Shown: positions 6,455 to 13,257, counted from the first letter of the stretch. The stretch: 13,257 nucleotides of DNA from Nocardioidaceae bacterium (GCA_013696015.1 JACCZI010000193.1:1-13257), one strand, 5' to 3'. Translations and numbers: made by a program. Notes: a model not told the origin generated them from the sequence alone.

Positions 6455-7635
6455 TCAAGGCTTGAAGAGAACCTTGACGGCCCCGTCCCGCTTCTCCTGG
6501 AACATCCGGTACGCGTCCGGCGCCTCGGTCAGCGGCACCTCGTGCGTCGCAAAGCTGTCGACGCCGAGCGGGTCGTCGTCGGTGAGGAGCGGCAGGATGT
6601 CGTCGACCCAGCGCTTGACGTTGGCCTGGCCCATGCGCAGCTGGATCTGCTTGTCGAAGAGGGTCAGCATCGGCAACGGGTCGGTCATGCCGCCGTAGAC
6701 GCCGACAACGGAGATGGTGCCGCCGCGCCGCACAATGTCGATGGCGAGGTTGAGGGCATGTAAGCGGTCCACTCCGGCGCGTTCCATGATCTTGGCGGCC
6801 AGCGCGTCCGGGAGCAGCCCGGTGATCCTTTGGGCGGCGGAGGCACCCGGGGAGCCGTGCGCCTCCATGCCGACGGCGTCGATGACCGCGTCCGGACCGC
6901 GTCCGTCTGTCATGTCACGGATGACGTCGGCGAGATCCTTCTCATGCTCGTTGAGGTCGAGCGCCGTCACGCCGCGCGCGGGCCCTCTCGAGCCGTTCGG
7001 GGACCAGGTCGACGCCGATGACCGAGGCGCCCAGGTGCTTGGCGATGCGGGCGCACATGTCACCGATGGGTCCGAGACCGATCACCACCACAGAACCGCC
7101 GGGCGGAATGTCGGCGTACTGCACCGCCTGCCACGACGTGGGCAGGACGTCGGATAGATAGACGAAGCGTTGGTCGGCAGGCCCGTGCGGCACCTTGATC
7201 GGCAGCGTGTTGCCGAATGGGACCCACAGGTACTCCGCCTGACCTCCCGGGACCTGCCCGTACAGCTTGGTGAAGCCGAACAGCGACGCGCCCATCCCCT
7301 GGGCATGCACCTGCGTCGTCTCACACTGGGAGTGGAGCCCCTGGCTACACATGAAGCACGTGCCGCAGGAGATGTTGAACGGGATCACGACCCGGTCGCC
7401 GGGAGCTACCTCGGTGACCTCGCTACCCGCCTCCTCGACGACGCCCATCGGCTCGTGGCCGAGGATGTCGCCCTCGTCCAGAAAGGGCCCCAGCACCTCG
7501 TAGAGGTGCAGGTCAGAGCCGCACAACCCGCTGGTTGTTATCTTCACGATCATGTCGGTGGGCTGCTTGATCGTCGGTTGCGCAACGGTGTCGACGCGGA
7601 TGTCGCGCTTGCCCGTGCCAGGCGACTGCCTTCAT
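6455..7635 (-). pseudogene. Zinc-dependent alcohol dehydrogenase (MDR family), two frameshifts
   Basis: The three reading-frame pieces together give a complete medium-chain zinc alcohol dehydrogenase of the glutathione-independent formaldehyde-dehydrogenase-like group. ATG 7635 (MKAVAWHG, preceded by GAGAGGA) loses frame after 8 codons: the bases GGGCAAGCGC contain one more C than GGG AAG CGC, which would continue KRDIRVDTVAQPTIKQPTD. The middle piece has catalytic zinc ligands (GLCGSDLHLYE, GHEPMG), four structural-zinc cysteines (CGTCFMCSQGLHSQC) and the Rossmann motif GLGPIG. A second shift (one extra base or two missing) near 6975-6990 in GCCCGCGCGCGG separates it from the C-terminal piece starting GVTALDLNEHEKDL and ending VKVLFKP. 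Without the shifts it would be about 390 residues, family-normal. As written it yields only a 40-residue peptide from 7635. Either a fresh pseudogene or two errors in GC-rich runs; conservation of the rest argues that any inactivation is recent. Confidence 0.85.
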
Positions 7636-7687
7636 GCGATGTCCTCTCGGGGGACGGGACGTGCGGGTATCCGGCTCGGTGACAGCA

Positions 7688-7712
7688 GTACCCGAGGGGT
7701 CGACGCGGAAAC
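7688..7712 (-). promoter_or_regulatory. SigB/SigF-type stress promoter for the dehydrogenase
   Basis: On the minus strand GTTT (7712-7709) is followed after 15 bases by GGGTAC (7693-7688). This matches the GTTT-N14-17-GGGTAY promoters of the actinobacterial general-stress sigma factors. Transcription would start near 7681, giving about 46 bases of leader before the ATG at 7635. It predicts stress or stationary-phase expression of the dehydrogenase. The plus-strand regulator gene diverges from the same intergenic region. Confidence 0.6.
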
Positions 7713-7880
7713 GGGTTTGGTTCGTTGCCAGCAGGCACGGGGACAGGCCGCTCATGCCGTTCGCCCTCCACAGCCTGACAGCGTAAGGTTGGCGTGCCGT
7801 GGGCTCTTCGAGCATCGCCGTTCAAGGCCCTGTCGTCCACGGTGAAGGCTTACTGGGACGACCCGGGACGGACAGTCCGC

Positions 7881-8681
7881 GTGAACAACGTTCGCAAGTC
7901 GTCCGATATGGCCACGACCGTCAGCTCTGTCCAGTCTCTGTTGCTGAGCACCAGGAACGTCGACGACTTCCTTGGCGAGCTTGCCGTGTTGGCGACCGGC
8001 ATCGTCGATCCGCCCGCGTCGGTGGGCATTACCGTTTGCCGTGACGGCCAACCGTTCACAGTTGCGGCCACGGATGAGCGGGCTGCGCAGGCAGATGAGA
8101 CTCAGTACAGCGCCAGCCGGGGTCCGTGCATCCAGACACTGGAAACCGGTCTCGTGGTCGAGGTAACAGACCAGCGTGTGGACGACCGCTGGGGCGAGTA
8201 TTCGCCTCGGGCCGCCGAGCTCGGCGTGCGGTGTTCGTTGAGCCTGCCCCTGATGGTAGACGGGTCAGCCGCCGGGGCGTTGAACCTCTATGGCTACGAG
8301 CGATCGGACGCGTTCAGCGGAGCCTTGCGGGCCTCGGCAGAGATCTTCGCCGAGCAGGCGTCGACAGCATTGACGCTGTTGCTGCGCCAGTTGGCGCAGG
8401 CTGAGGAAACCCAGCAGCTGGAGCAGGCACTGACTTCTCGAACGGTGATCGACCAGGCACTCGGCGTCGTCATGGGTCAGCAGCGGTGCACCGCCGACGC
8501 GGCTTTCGCCCTGCTGCGGATGCATTCGCAGAACACGAACCGCAAGCTGCGGGACGTCGCCGCCGAACTGATCGAGCGTCAGACCGGGCAACCGCCCAGT
8601 GCGCCACACGGCTTTCAGCGGACCGCGGTCGACGACCAGCCGCCGCCCGGCGCGGGGAGGACGCACCATCCGGCGAGTTGA
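7881..8681 (+). CDS. GAF-ANTAR domain transcription antitermination regulator
   Basis: A 266-residue cytoplasmic regulator, counted from the GTG at 7881. Residues about 15-160 form a GAF sensor domain (ASVGITVCRDGQPFTVAATD, SRGPCIQTLETG, RCSLSLPLMVDG, GALNLYGYE), and about 180-235 an ANTAR domain (LEQALTSRTVIDQALGVVMG, then AFALLRMHSQNTNRKLRDVAAELI). ANTAR proteins bind paired RNA stem-loops in leader transcripts and block termination; the GAF would gate this on a small ligand or redox state, which the sequence does not reveal. The start is uncertain: the frame is open from GTG 7794, ATG 7908 is another option, and none has a strong ribosome binding site. Conservation appears to begin near residue 5-10 of the 7881 version. 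The C-terminal 35 residues are a Pro/His-rich tail. It is the first gene of a same-strand cluster with the receiver-flavoprotein (48-base gap) and the cyclase. Confidence 0.88.
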   Translation: MNNVRKSSDMATTVSSVQSLLLSTRNVDDFLGELAVLATGIVDPPASVGITVCRDGQPFTVAATDERAAQADETQYSASRGPCIQTLETGLVVEVTDQRVDDRWGEYSPRAAELGVRCSLSLPLMVDGSAAGALNLYGYERSDAFSGALRASAEIFAEQASTALTLLLRQLAQAEETQQLEQALTSRTVIDQALGVVMGQQRCTADAAFALLRMHSQNTNRKLRDVAAELIERQTGQPPSAPHGFQRTAVDDQPPPGAGRTHHPAS

Positions 8682-8729
8682 CGCCGCTATCGTCGGCTGC
8701 GTTGACCTGCTCCAGAAGAGGAGGAGTTC

Positions 8730-10448
8730 ATGCGCCGGCCACTCATCATCACAGCCGATGGCAACGCCTCGGCGCGCCACCGACTGCGCGACGAGCTGGA
8801 ACGCCGGTACGGATTCGACTACCGCATCCAAGACCACGCGACCGGCGCCAACGCATGCGCCGAGATCGAGGATGCTCACTCGCGAGGCGAGCGGGTCGCC
8901 TTGGTCCTCACCGACCAGGAGCTGCCGGACATGGCGGGCTCCGAGCTGCTGACGCTGGCCCGAGTCCGCTATCCCGATGCGCGACGGGCGCTGCTCATCG
9001 AGTGGGGGGCCTGGGGGGACCGGGGCACCGCGCAGGCGATCCTCCAGGCCATGGCACTCGGCGACATCAGCTACTACGTGCTCAAGCCGTGGACGTCTCC
9101 CGACGAGTTGTTCCACCGTACGATCACCGACTTCCTGCACGAATGGGCGCGCAGCGACGTCCTCACCCATCGCGAGGTGGTGGTCGTCTCCGGCCGCTAC
9201 ACCGCCCGCGGTCATCAGATGCGCAGCCTGCTCACCCGCAACGGCATCCCGCACAGCTTCTACGATCGAGACTCGGCGCAGGGGCAGTCGGTCTTGTCCC
9301 ACGTCGGACTCGGACTGAATCCGCCACAGTCCACGGTCTGGATGCCGGCCCTCGGGGGGACGTTGCTGACCGATCCCACCGACGCGCAGATCGTCGAGGC
9401 CTGGGGTATCCCGACGTCACTCGACGCGGACGGGCGCGACGTCGACGTGCTGGTTGTCGGCGCCGGCCCGGCGGGCCTGGCGACGGCGGTGTACGCGTCG
9501 TCCGAGGGGCTGCGGGTGCTGACTGTGGAGCGCGACGCGATCGGAGGGCAAGCGGGGACGAGTTCCCTGATCCGAAACTACCTCGGGTTCTCACGAGGCC
9601 TCAGCGGCGCCGAGCTGGCGCAGCGGGGGTACCAGCAGGCGTGGGTCTTCGGAGCACGTTTCCTGCTGACGCGTGAGGTGATGCACGTGCGGGGCGCCCC
9701 GGACGGCTTCGTCGTCGAGATCCGTGATGTCGGAGACGTCTCCACGCGCACGGTCGTTCTCGCGACGGGAGTCGACTACCGCAGGTTGGGAATCCCGCAG
9801 CTGGAGGCCCTAGTGGGCGCGGGTGTCTACTACGGAGCCAGCGTCTCGGAAGCGCACGCCTTGGTGGGTCGCAGCGCGGTGGTCGTCGGCGGCGCGAACT
9901 CGGCCGGGCAGGCCGCCTTGCACCTGAGCAGGTACGCCGAGCGGGTGACCCTGGTGGTCAGAGCCGCCTCGCTGGAGATCGGTATGTCCGACTACCTGAC
10001 GACCGAGTTGACCGGCAACGCCCGCGTCGAGATCCGCACCGGTGCCGAGGTAGTCGACGGCGGAGGTGCCGGACATCTGGAGCAGGTCGTGGTGCGGGAC
10101 CGGGCCACCGACGAGCTCACGACGCGGGCGGCCGATGGGCTGTTCGTCATGATCGGCGCGGAGCCCCGCACCGAGTGGTTGCGTGACGTCGTGCCATGTG
10201 ACTCGCGCGGCTACCTCCTGGCCGGTGCCGCAACCGAGGGCTGGACACTGGATCGGCCGCCACTGCCCTACGAGACCTCGATGCCAGGGTTGTTCGCGGT
10301 CGGGGACATCCGTAGCGGGTCTGTCAAGCGTGTCGCCTCAGCCGTCGGGGAGGGCTCGGTGGTGGTTTCCCAGCTGCACGAGTACCTACACCAGGTGGCC
10401 GTAGGGGCGACGCCGGTGGCGGTCGGCCAGCACCCGGCCAGCCCGTGA
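8730..10448 (+). CDS. Receiver domain / glutaredoxin-like / thioredoxin-reductase-like fusion flavoprotein
   Basis: A 572-residue fusion. Residues 4-125 form a response-regulator receiver: acidic Asp10, phosphoacceptor Asp62 (LVLTDQELPDMAG) and Lys119 (YYVLKPW); the usual Ser/Thr switch position is Glu91 (LLIEWGA). Residues about 148-218 resemble a thioredoxin/glutaredoxin-like fold (REVVVVSGRYTARGHQMRSLL, ending in DPTDAQIVEAWGI) but without its CxxC. Residues 228-560 are a low-molecular-weight thioredoxin-reductase-like flavoprotein: FAD motif VVGAGPAGL (234-239), GGQAGTSSLIRNYLGF, NAD(P) motif VVVGGANSAGQAA (387 on), and the late GLFAVGDIRSG that binds FAD. Only two cysteines (43, 480) are present, so disulfide reduction by the classical route is impossible. 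Likely a phosphorylation- or redox-responsive flavin sensor or oxidase; substrate unknown. ATG 8730 has a strong GAGGAGGAG site. Its end overlaps the cyclase start as GTGA. Confidence 0.88.
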   Translation: MRRPLIITADGNASARHRLRDELERRYGFDYRIQDHATGANACAEIEDAHSRGERVALVLTDQELPDMAGSELLTLARVRYPDARRALLIEWGAWGDRGTAQAILQAMALGDISYYVLKPWTSPDELFHRTITDFLHEWARSDVLTHREVVVVSGRYTARGHQMRSLLTRNGIPHSFYDRDSAQGQSVLSHVGLGLNPPQSTVWMPALGGTLLTDPTDAQIVEAWGIPTSLDADGRDVDVLVVGAGPAGLATAVYASSEGLRVLTVERDAIGGQAGTSSLIRNYLGFSRGLSGAELAQRGYQQAWVFGARFLLTREVMHVRGAPDGFVVEIRDVGDVSTRTVVLATGVDYRRLGIPQLEALVGAGVYYGASVSEAHALVGRSAVVVGGANSAGQAALHLSRYAERVTLVVRAASLEIGMSDYLTTELTGNARVEIRTGAEVVDGGGAGHLEQVVVRDRATDELTTRAADGLFVMIGAEPRTEWLRDVVPCDSRGYLLAGAATEGWTLDRPPLPYETSMPGLFAVGDIRSGSVKRVASAVGEGSVVVSQLHEYLHQVAVGATPVAVGQHPASP

Positions 10449-11827
10449 CTGGTCCTGCGCACGACGTGCGGCATGGCGCGTCTCACGTACTGGCAGCCGC
10501 AGCGACGTTGCTCGCCTTGCCGCTCGTGGGTCTCGGCGTGTTGCTGGCTTGGCCGCAGTCGGACATCTGGTTGGAGCACCATCCAACCCACTTCTGGCTC
10601 GTGCTCGCGGTCGCCACGGTGAGTGCGGTGCTGGCGTACGGGACCGGCGTGGCCGCTGTGCGTCGGGCCGACGCACGTGTGCTGCTGGTCTCGCTGACGT
10701 TCCTGAGCGCGTCGGGGTTCCTCGGGCTGCATGCCCTGGCAACACCTGGAATCCTGCTGGAGTCCCAGAACGTGGGCTTCACCGTCGCGACCCCGGTCGG
10801 TCTTGCTGTCGGATCGGTCTTTGCCGCCCTGTCCAGCGCGCACCGGTCAGCGGCCAGCGGCACGCGCACCGTCAGCGCCGCACGAGCGCTACGGCTCGGC
10901 CTGCTCATCGCCATGGCGCTCTGGGCAGTGGCGTCGTTGGCGGAGCTCCCTCCCCTGCGCGGCGCTACTCCACCCGAGCGGGCCTCGGGGCCGTTCCTGG
11001 TCCTTGCCTTGCCCGCCATCGCGCTGTACGGCGTCGCCGCCGTACGGTACGTGCGGTTCTGGTGGCACCACCGGTCGCTGCTGTTGCTCGGGATGGCTGC
11101 CGCGTTCGTGCTGTTGGGCGAGGCGATGATCGCCGTGGTGTTCGCCGTCAACTGGCACGCGTCGTGGTGGGAGTGGCACGTCTTGATGCTGCTGGCCTTC
11201 GGGTTCGTGGCGTGGACCGCTCACCAGCAGTGGCATGAGGAGCGTTACGCGGATCTCTATATGCAGAACACGCTCGCCGGGGTCCGCGACATGAGCGTGT
11301 TGTTCGCCGATCTGCAGGGTTTCACTCGGTTTTCCGAGGCGCATGACGCCCAGGACGTGACTGCCATGCTCAATGAGTACTTCGAGGTTGCGGTACCGGT
11401 GACCGTTCGGCGCTTCGGTGGTGAGATCGATCGCATCGTGGGAGACGCGGTCATGGTGGTGTTCAACCGACGCGGTGACCAGCCCGACCACCCAAGGCGT
11501 GCCGCGGGTGCGGCGCTTGCGTTGCAGGAGGCGACCGCCGAGGTGGCAGCAGAACATCCCGGGTGGCCAATTTTTCGAGTTGGGGTCAACAGCGGCGAGG
11601 CGTCGGTGAGCCTGCTCGGGGCGGCAGGCGGCCGGACCTTCACCGTGATCGGTGACACCGTCAACGTGGCATCCCGGCTCGAAGGGACAGCGCCGGTCGG
11701 CGGCGTCGCCATCAGCGCCGCGACCGCCGCCCGACTCGAGGGGGCGAACGTCGAACGCCTTGGCCTGCTCGACCTCAAGGGCAGGTCCGAACCGCTCGAA
11801 GTCTTCCGGCTCGTCTCGCTGGGATGA
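10445..11827 (+). CDS. Membrane-anchored class III adenylate/guanylate cyclase
   Basis: A 460-residue integral membrane cyclase making cAMP or cGMP. The first 260 residues hold about eight hydrophobic segments (roughly 14-36, 49-72, 78-99, 110-130, 148-167, 182-202, 210-235, 242-258) without a HAMP domain. Residues 281-460 are the catalytic domain, oriented to the cytoplasm: metal ligands Asp289 (LFADLQGFTRF) and Asp334 (IVGDAVMVVF), purine-selecting Asp404 (VIGDTVNVASRLE), and transition-state Asn407 and Arg411. The usual purine-binding Lys of the GGEIDKxxGD motif is Arg330 (GGEIDRIVGD). Asp404 favours ATP, but the Arg leaves specificity open. The enzyme would act as a homodimer. The start is GTG 10445 within a 4-base GTGA overlap with the flavoprotein stop, so the two are probably translationally coupled; there is no separate ribosome binding site. 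Confidence 0.92.
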   Translation: MTGPAHDVRHGASHVLAAAATLLALPLVGLGVLLAWPQSDIWLEHHPTHFWLVLAVATVSAVLAYGTGVAAVRRADARVLLVSLTFLSASGFLGLHALATPGILLESQNVGFTVATPVGLAVGSVFAALSSAHRSAASGTRTVSAARALRLGLLIAMALWAVASLAELPPLRGATPPERASGPFLVLALPAIALYGVAAVRYVRFWWHHRSLLLLGMAAAFVLLGEAMIAVVFAVNWHASWWEWHVLMLLAFGFVAWTAHQQWHEERYADLYMQNTLAGVRDMSVLFADLQGFTRFSEAHDAQDVTAMLNEYFEVAVPVTVRRFGGEIDRIVGDAVMVVFNRRGDQPDHPRRAAGAALALQEATAEVAAEHPGWPIFRVGVNSGEASVSLLGAAGGRTFTVIGDTVNVASRLEGTAPVGGVAISAATAARLEGANVERLGLLDLKGRSEPLEVFRLVSLG

Positions 11828-11858
11828 CGGCCGCGGCTCGGGCCAGGTGCGACCGACC

Positions 11859-11864
11859 GATAAT
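11859..11864 (+). promoter_or_regulatory. Putative -10 element for the small-gene pair
   Basis: GATAAT at 11859-11864 is one base from the TATAAT consensus and stands out in GC-rich surroundings. It lies 8 bases before the ATG at 11873, so transcription would begin at or next to the start codon. That suggests a leaderless message, fitting the absence of a ribosome binding site. No clear -35 is visible. Confidence 0.4.
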
Positions 11865-11872
11865 GTCCCGGC

Positions 11873-12091
11873 ATGAGGGTCACGGTGACCTGCGAGGGCG
11901 GGCCGGCTGAATACGCGGGCCGGGTCTGGGACGACCTCGAAGCCGACGACGGGGGCTACGTGCTGCTTCCGCGGCCGGGCGAGCACGGTCCCGAAGCGTG
12001 GTACCAGCTCGATCCACAGACGGTGGCCCCATCGCGCGTTGACGGAGCCGCGCAGCAAGCACGCTACGTGGCCGACTACCTGCCGTCGTGA
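11873..12091 (+). CDS. Small acidic protein of unknown function
   Basis: A 72-residue protein, rich in Asp and Glu, that I do not recognise. It begins MRVTVTCEGGPAEYAGRVWDD and continues with a YVLLPRPGEHGPEAWYQLDP segment, suggestive of a compact beta fold; no signal peptide, membrane segment or metal motif is seen. Coding is supported by GC-rich third positions, the near-consensus -10 just upstream, and the stop that overlaps the next gene's ATG by one base (TGATG). It follows the cyclase by 45 bases but seems to have its own promoter. Any link to cyclase signalling would be speculation. Confidence 0.65.
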   Translation: MRVTVTCEGGPAEYAGRVWDDLEADDGGYVLLPRPGEHGPEAWYQLDPQTVAPSRVDGAAQQARYVADYLPS

Positions 12092-12405
12092 TGACCGCGG
12101 CGCTCGAACTGTGCTACAGCGCACCGGATCCCACGTGTGACACGAGCGAGGTCGCTCGGCTGCTCTGGTCGGTGATCGGGCTCGCCGCAGGCGCAGGACT
12201 GATGACAATCCTGCGCCCCGGCTGGGTGGCCTTGGTGGCGCTGGTCGTCGCAGACCTGTGGTGGCTGTGGATCGACATGGAGGGGCCGGTCCTGGTCGAG
12301 CGAGGCAGCCATGGCGTTCACCTCGCGGACGTCCCGGTGCTGGTGACGCTGCCGGCCCTCGCCATCGGTGCCGGCAGGCTCTGGCTGCGCCGATCAGTCG
12401 GCTGA
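12091..12405 (+). CDS. Small membrane protein of unknown function
   Basis: A 104-residue protein counted from ATG 12091; a GTG directly before it (12088) is an alternative start. After an N-terminal stretch with two cysteines (CYSAPDPTC) there are probable membrane segments at about 23-39, 44-60 and 80-98, the second containing WVALVALVVADLWWLW, ending in a positively charged tail (RLWLRRSVG). I recognise no family. The start shares its A with the upstream TGA, so translation is probably coupled to the 72-residue gene and the two form one unit. Confidence 0.65.
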   Translation: MTAALELCYSAPDPTCDTSEVARLLWSVIGLAAGAGLMTILRPGWVALVALVVADLWWLWIDMEGPVLVERGSHGVHLADVPVLVTLPALAIGAGRLWLRRSVG

Positions 12406-12493
12406 CAGGTGAGGACGTCTGGTTGACCGCGCAGAACACGTAACAAGGTCTCGGTGTGTTCGTTACACAACCGCGACACGCCATCGGAGTTGC

Positions 12494-12531
12494 GCGCTGG
12501 GAGGAGGCGGCCTGCAGCGGTACTTTTTTTT
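12494..12531 (+). terminator. Weak hairpin followed by an eight-T run
   Basis: Inverted CGCTG (12495-12499) and CAGCG (12515-12519) can form a short stem. A run of eight T (12524-12531) follows, a striking homopolymer in this GC-rich DNA. It lies about 100 bases after the membrane-protein stop and 55 bases before the RTX gene, where a terminator would be reasonable. The stem is short and the loop large, so an AT-rich promoter element or a slippage-prone tract are alternatives. Confidence 0.3.
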
Positions 12532-12586
12532 CTAGAACTGCCTGGTTCCAACGGCATGCCCGTCTCCTCAGGAGAAGAGAGGCGTC

Positions 12587-13257
12587 ATGAACACATCTCG
12601 TGCGATCACGCATCGATCCGCGGCCGCGGCAGCTGGCATCGTGGTCCTGGCGTCCGCGGCAGTCATGCCCCTGAGCGGTGCCGAGGCGGCGGGGCCCCTC
12701 TGCTTCGGCCTGACACCGACTCTGGTGGGTACGTCTGGCGACGACGAGTTCACCACCGTGGACGGTCAGGTCGACATCATCTATGGCGGCGAGGGCTCAG
12801 ATGTCCTGCGCAGCGAGGGTGAGGACGGCACGGGCAACGACCCTGGCGACTTTTTGTGCGGAGGTCCGGGGAACGACTACATAGGTGGCGGCGACGGACC
12901 CGACCACATCAACGGTGGGGACGGCGACGACGATGTCGACGGCTGGCGCGGCACCGACGTGATCCAAGGCAACGCCGGTGACGACTTCGTCACCGATGAC
13001 TCCATCTTCTCCAACGACCGCGTCGATGACACACTTCGCGGCGGCCCGGGCAACGACCAGATGTACGGCGGATGGGGCGCTGACCGGCTGTACGGGAACC
13101 GGGGCCACGACTTCATCTACGACATCGAATGCGACGGCCCGACCCGGCTCGTCGGTGGCGGTGGGGCGGACCACCTGGAGTCGTACATCACAAGCTACGA
13201 CGCCTTGTACTGCGACGACCGCTTCGGCGCCACCCCGGACTTCCTGTACGGCGGAGG
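12587..13257 (+). CDS. Secreted RTX-type calcium-binding repeat protein, 5' part
   Basis: An open frame of 223 codons runs from ATG 12587 (preceded by GAGAGG, 4 bases spacing) off the right edge. Residues 1-35 are a Sec signal peptide: a basic start (MNTSRAITHR), an Ala/Val-rich core and probable cleavage after an AEA site. From about residue 48 the chain consists of glycine/aspartate repeats of hemolysin type (GGxGxDxhx): YGGEGSDVL, CGGPGNDYI, NGGDGDDDV, QGNAGDDFV, RGGPGNDQMYGGWGADRLYGNRGHDFI, VGGGGADHL. These normally fold into a calcium-bound parallel beta-roll outside the cell. The N-terminal signal peptide implies Sec export rather than the C-terminal type I route of Gram-negative RTX toxins. 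Several cysteines (for example in PLCFG, FLCGG and DIECDG) may form disulfides. No enzymatic domain is seen so far; the function is unknown and may lie beyond the edge. Confidence 0.88.
   Translation, partial: MNTSRAITHRSAAAAAGIVVLASAAVMPLSGAEAAGPLCFGLTPTLVGTSGDDEFTTVDGQVDIIYGGEGSDVLRSEGEDGTGNDPGDFLCGGPGNDYIGGGDGPDHINGGDGDDDVDGWRGTDVIQGNAGDDFVTDDSIFSNDRVDDTLRGGPGNDQMYGGWGADRLYGNRGHDFIYDIECDGPTRLVGGGGADHLESYITSYDALYCDDRFGATPDFLYGG

Noticed and set aside
7665..7670. Plus-strand GGGTAT as a second SigB-type -10 for the GAF-ANTAR gene
   Set aside because: There is no GTTT 14-17 bases upstream, and the element lies more than 200 bases from the gene start.
8265..9302. Long minus-strand open frame opposite the GAF-ANTAR and flavoprotein genes
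   Set aside because: It is antisense to two clear protein families, and its translation shows no recognisable domain.
12423..12467. TTGACC and a GTAAC/GTTAC inverted pair as a promoter/operator for the RTX gene
   Set aside because: No -10 occurs at proper spacing from TTGACC, and 5-bp arms 20 bases apart are expected by chance.
10889..12613. 574-codon minus-strand open frame
   Set aside because: It spans the cyclase, both small genes and an intergenic region in antisense; the low-complexity Arg/Pro/His composition is typical of GC-rich shadow frames.
12797..13174. Minus-strand frame rich in Val and Ala opposite the RTX repeats
   Set aside because: The repetitive composition is the antisense of the Gly-Asp repeats; the plus frame has a signal peptide and ribosome binding site.
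1..13257. tRNA genes, insertion sequences and CRISPR arrays
   Set aside because: No cloverleaf, transposase or regularly spaced repeat array was recognised on either strand by eye; a dedicated tRNA or repeat search was not possible.

Overview
The window comes from a high-GC Gram-positive bacterium, almost certainly an Actinomycetota. Evidence: GC-rich third codon positions throughout; a class A RNase P RNA with actinobacterial layout; the conserved gene order Nif3-like protein, zinc-ribbon protein, RNase H/phosphatase fusion; a GAF-ANTAR regulator; and a GTTT-N15-GGGTAC promoter of the SigB/SigF type. I do not assign a genus.

Left edge (1-1420): remnants of integrative elements. The 5' end of a minus-strand tyrosine integrase (1-246, running off the window) stands head to head with a second, diverged integrase on the plus strand (277-1389). 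The second one keeps all catalytic residues and ends about 30 bases before the 3' end of the RNase P RNA gene, which makes rnpB a candidate attachment site.

Housekeeping RNA/metal block, all minus strand (6302 down to 1421): nif3-like, zinc-ribbon, RNase H/phosphatase, RNB exoribonuclease, rnpB. The first three are tightly overlapped. The zinc-ribbon gene appears to start at CTG in a CTGA overlap with the nif3 stop. The phosphatase half of the RNase H fusion has lost its catalytic histidine (RHG has become RDA). A set of short direct repeats precedes nif3, and a perfect 12-bp hairpin separates this block from the next gene.

Broken dehydrogenase (7635 to 6455, minus): a zinc-dependent alcohol dehydrogenase interrupted by two frameshifts. 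It lies behind a near-consensus SigB-type promoter, so it is either a recent pseudogene or carries two sequence errors.

Signalling operon (7881-11827, plus): a GAF-ANTAR regulator, then a fusion of a receiver domain, a glutaredoxin-like segment and a thioredoxin-reductase-like flavoprotein without a CxxC, then a multi-pass membrane class III nucleotide cyclase overlapping it by 4 bases (GTGA). This is the most unusual part of the window: it suggests a link between redox or stress sensing, antitermination and cyclic-nucleotide signalling.

Right end (11873-13257, plus): two small overlapping genes of unknown function, the second a membrane protein, then the start of a secreted RTX-type calcium-binding repeat protein that runs off the window.
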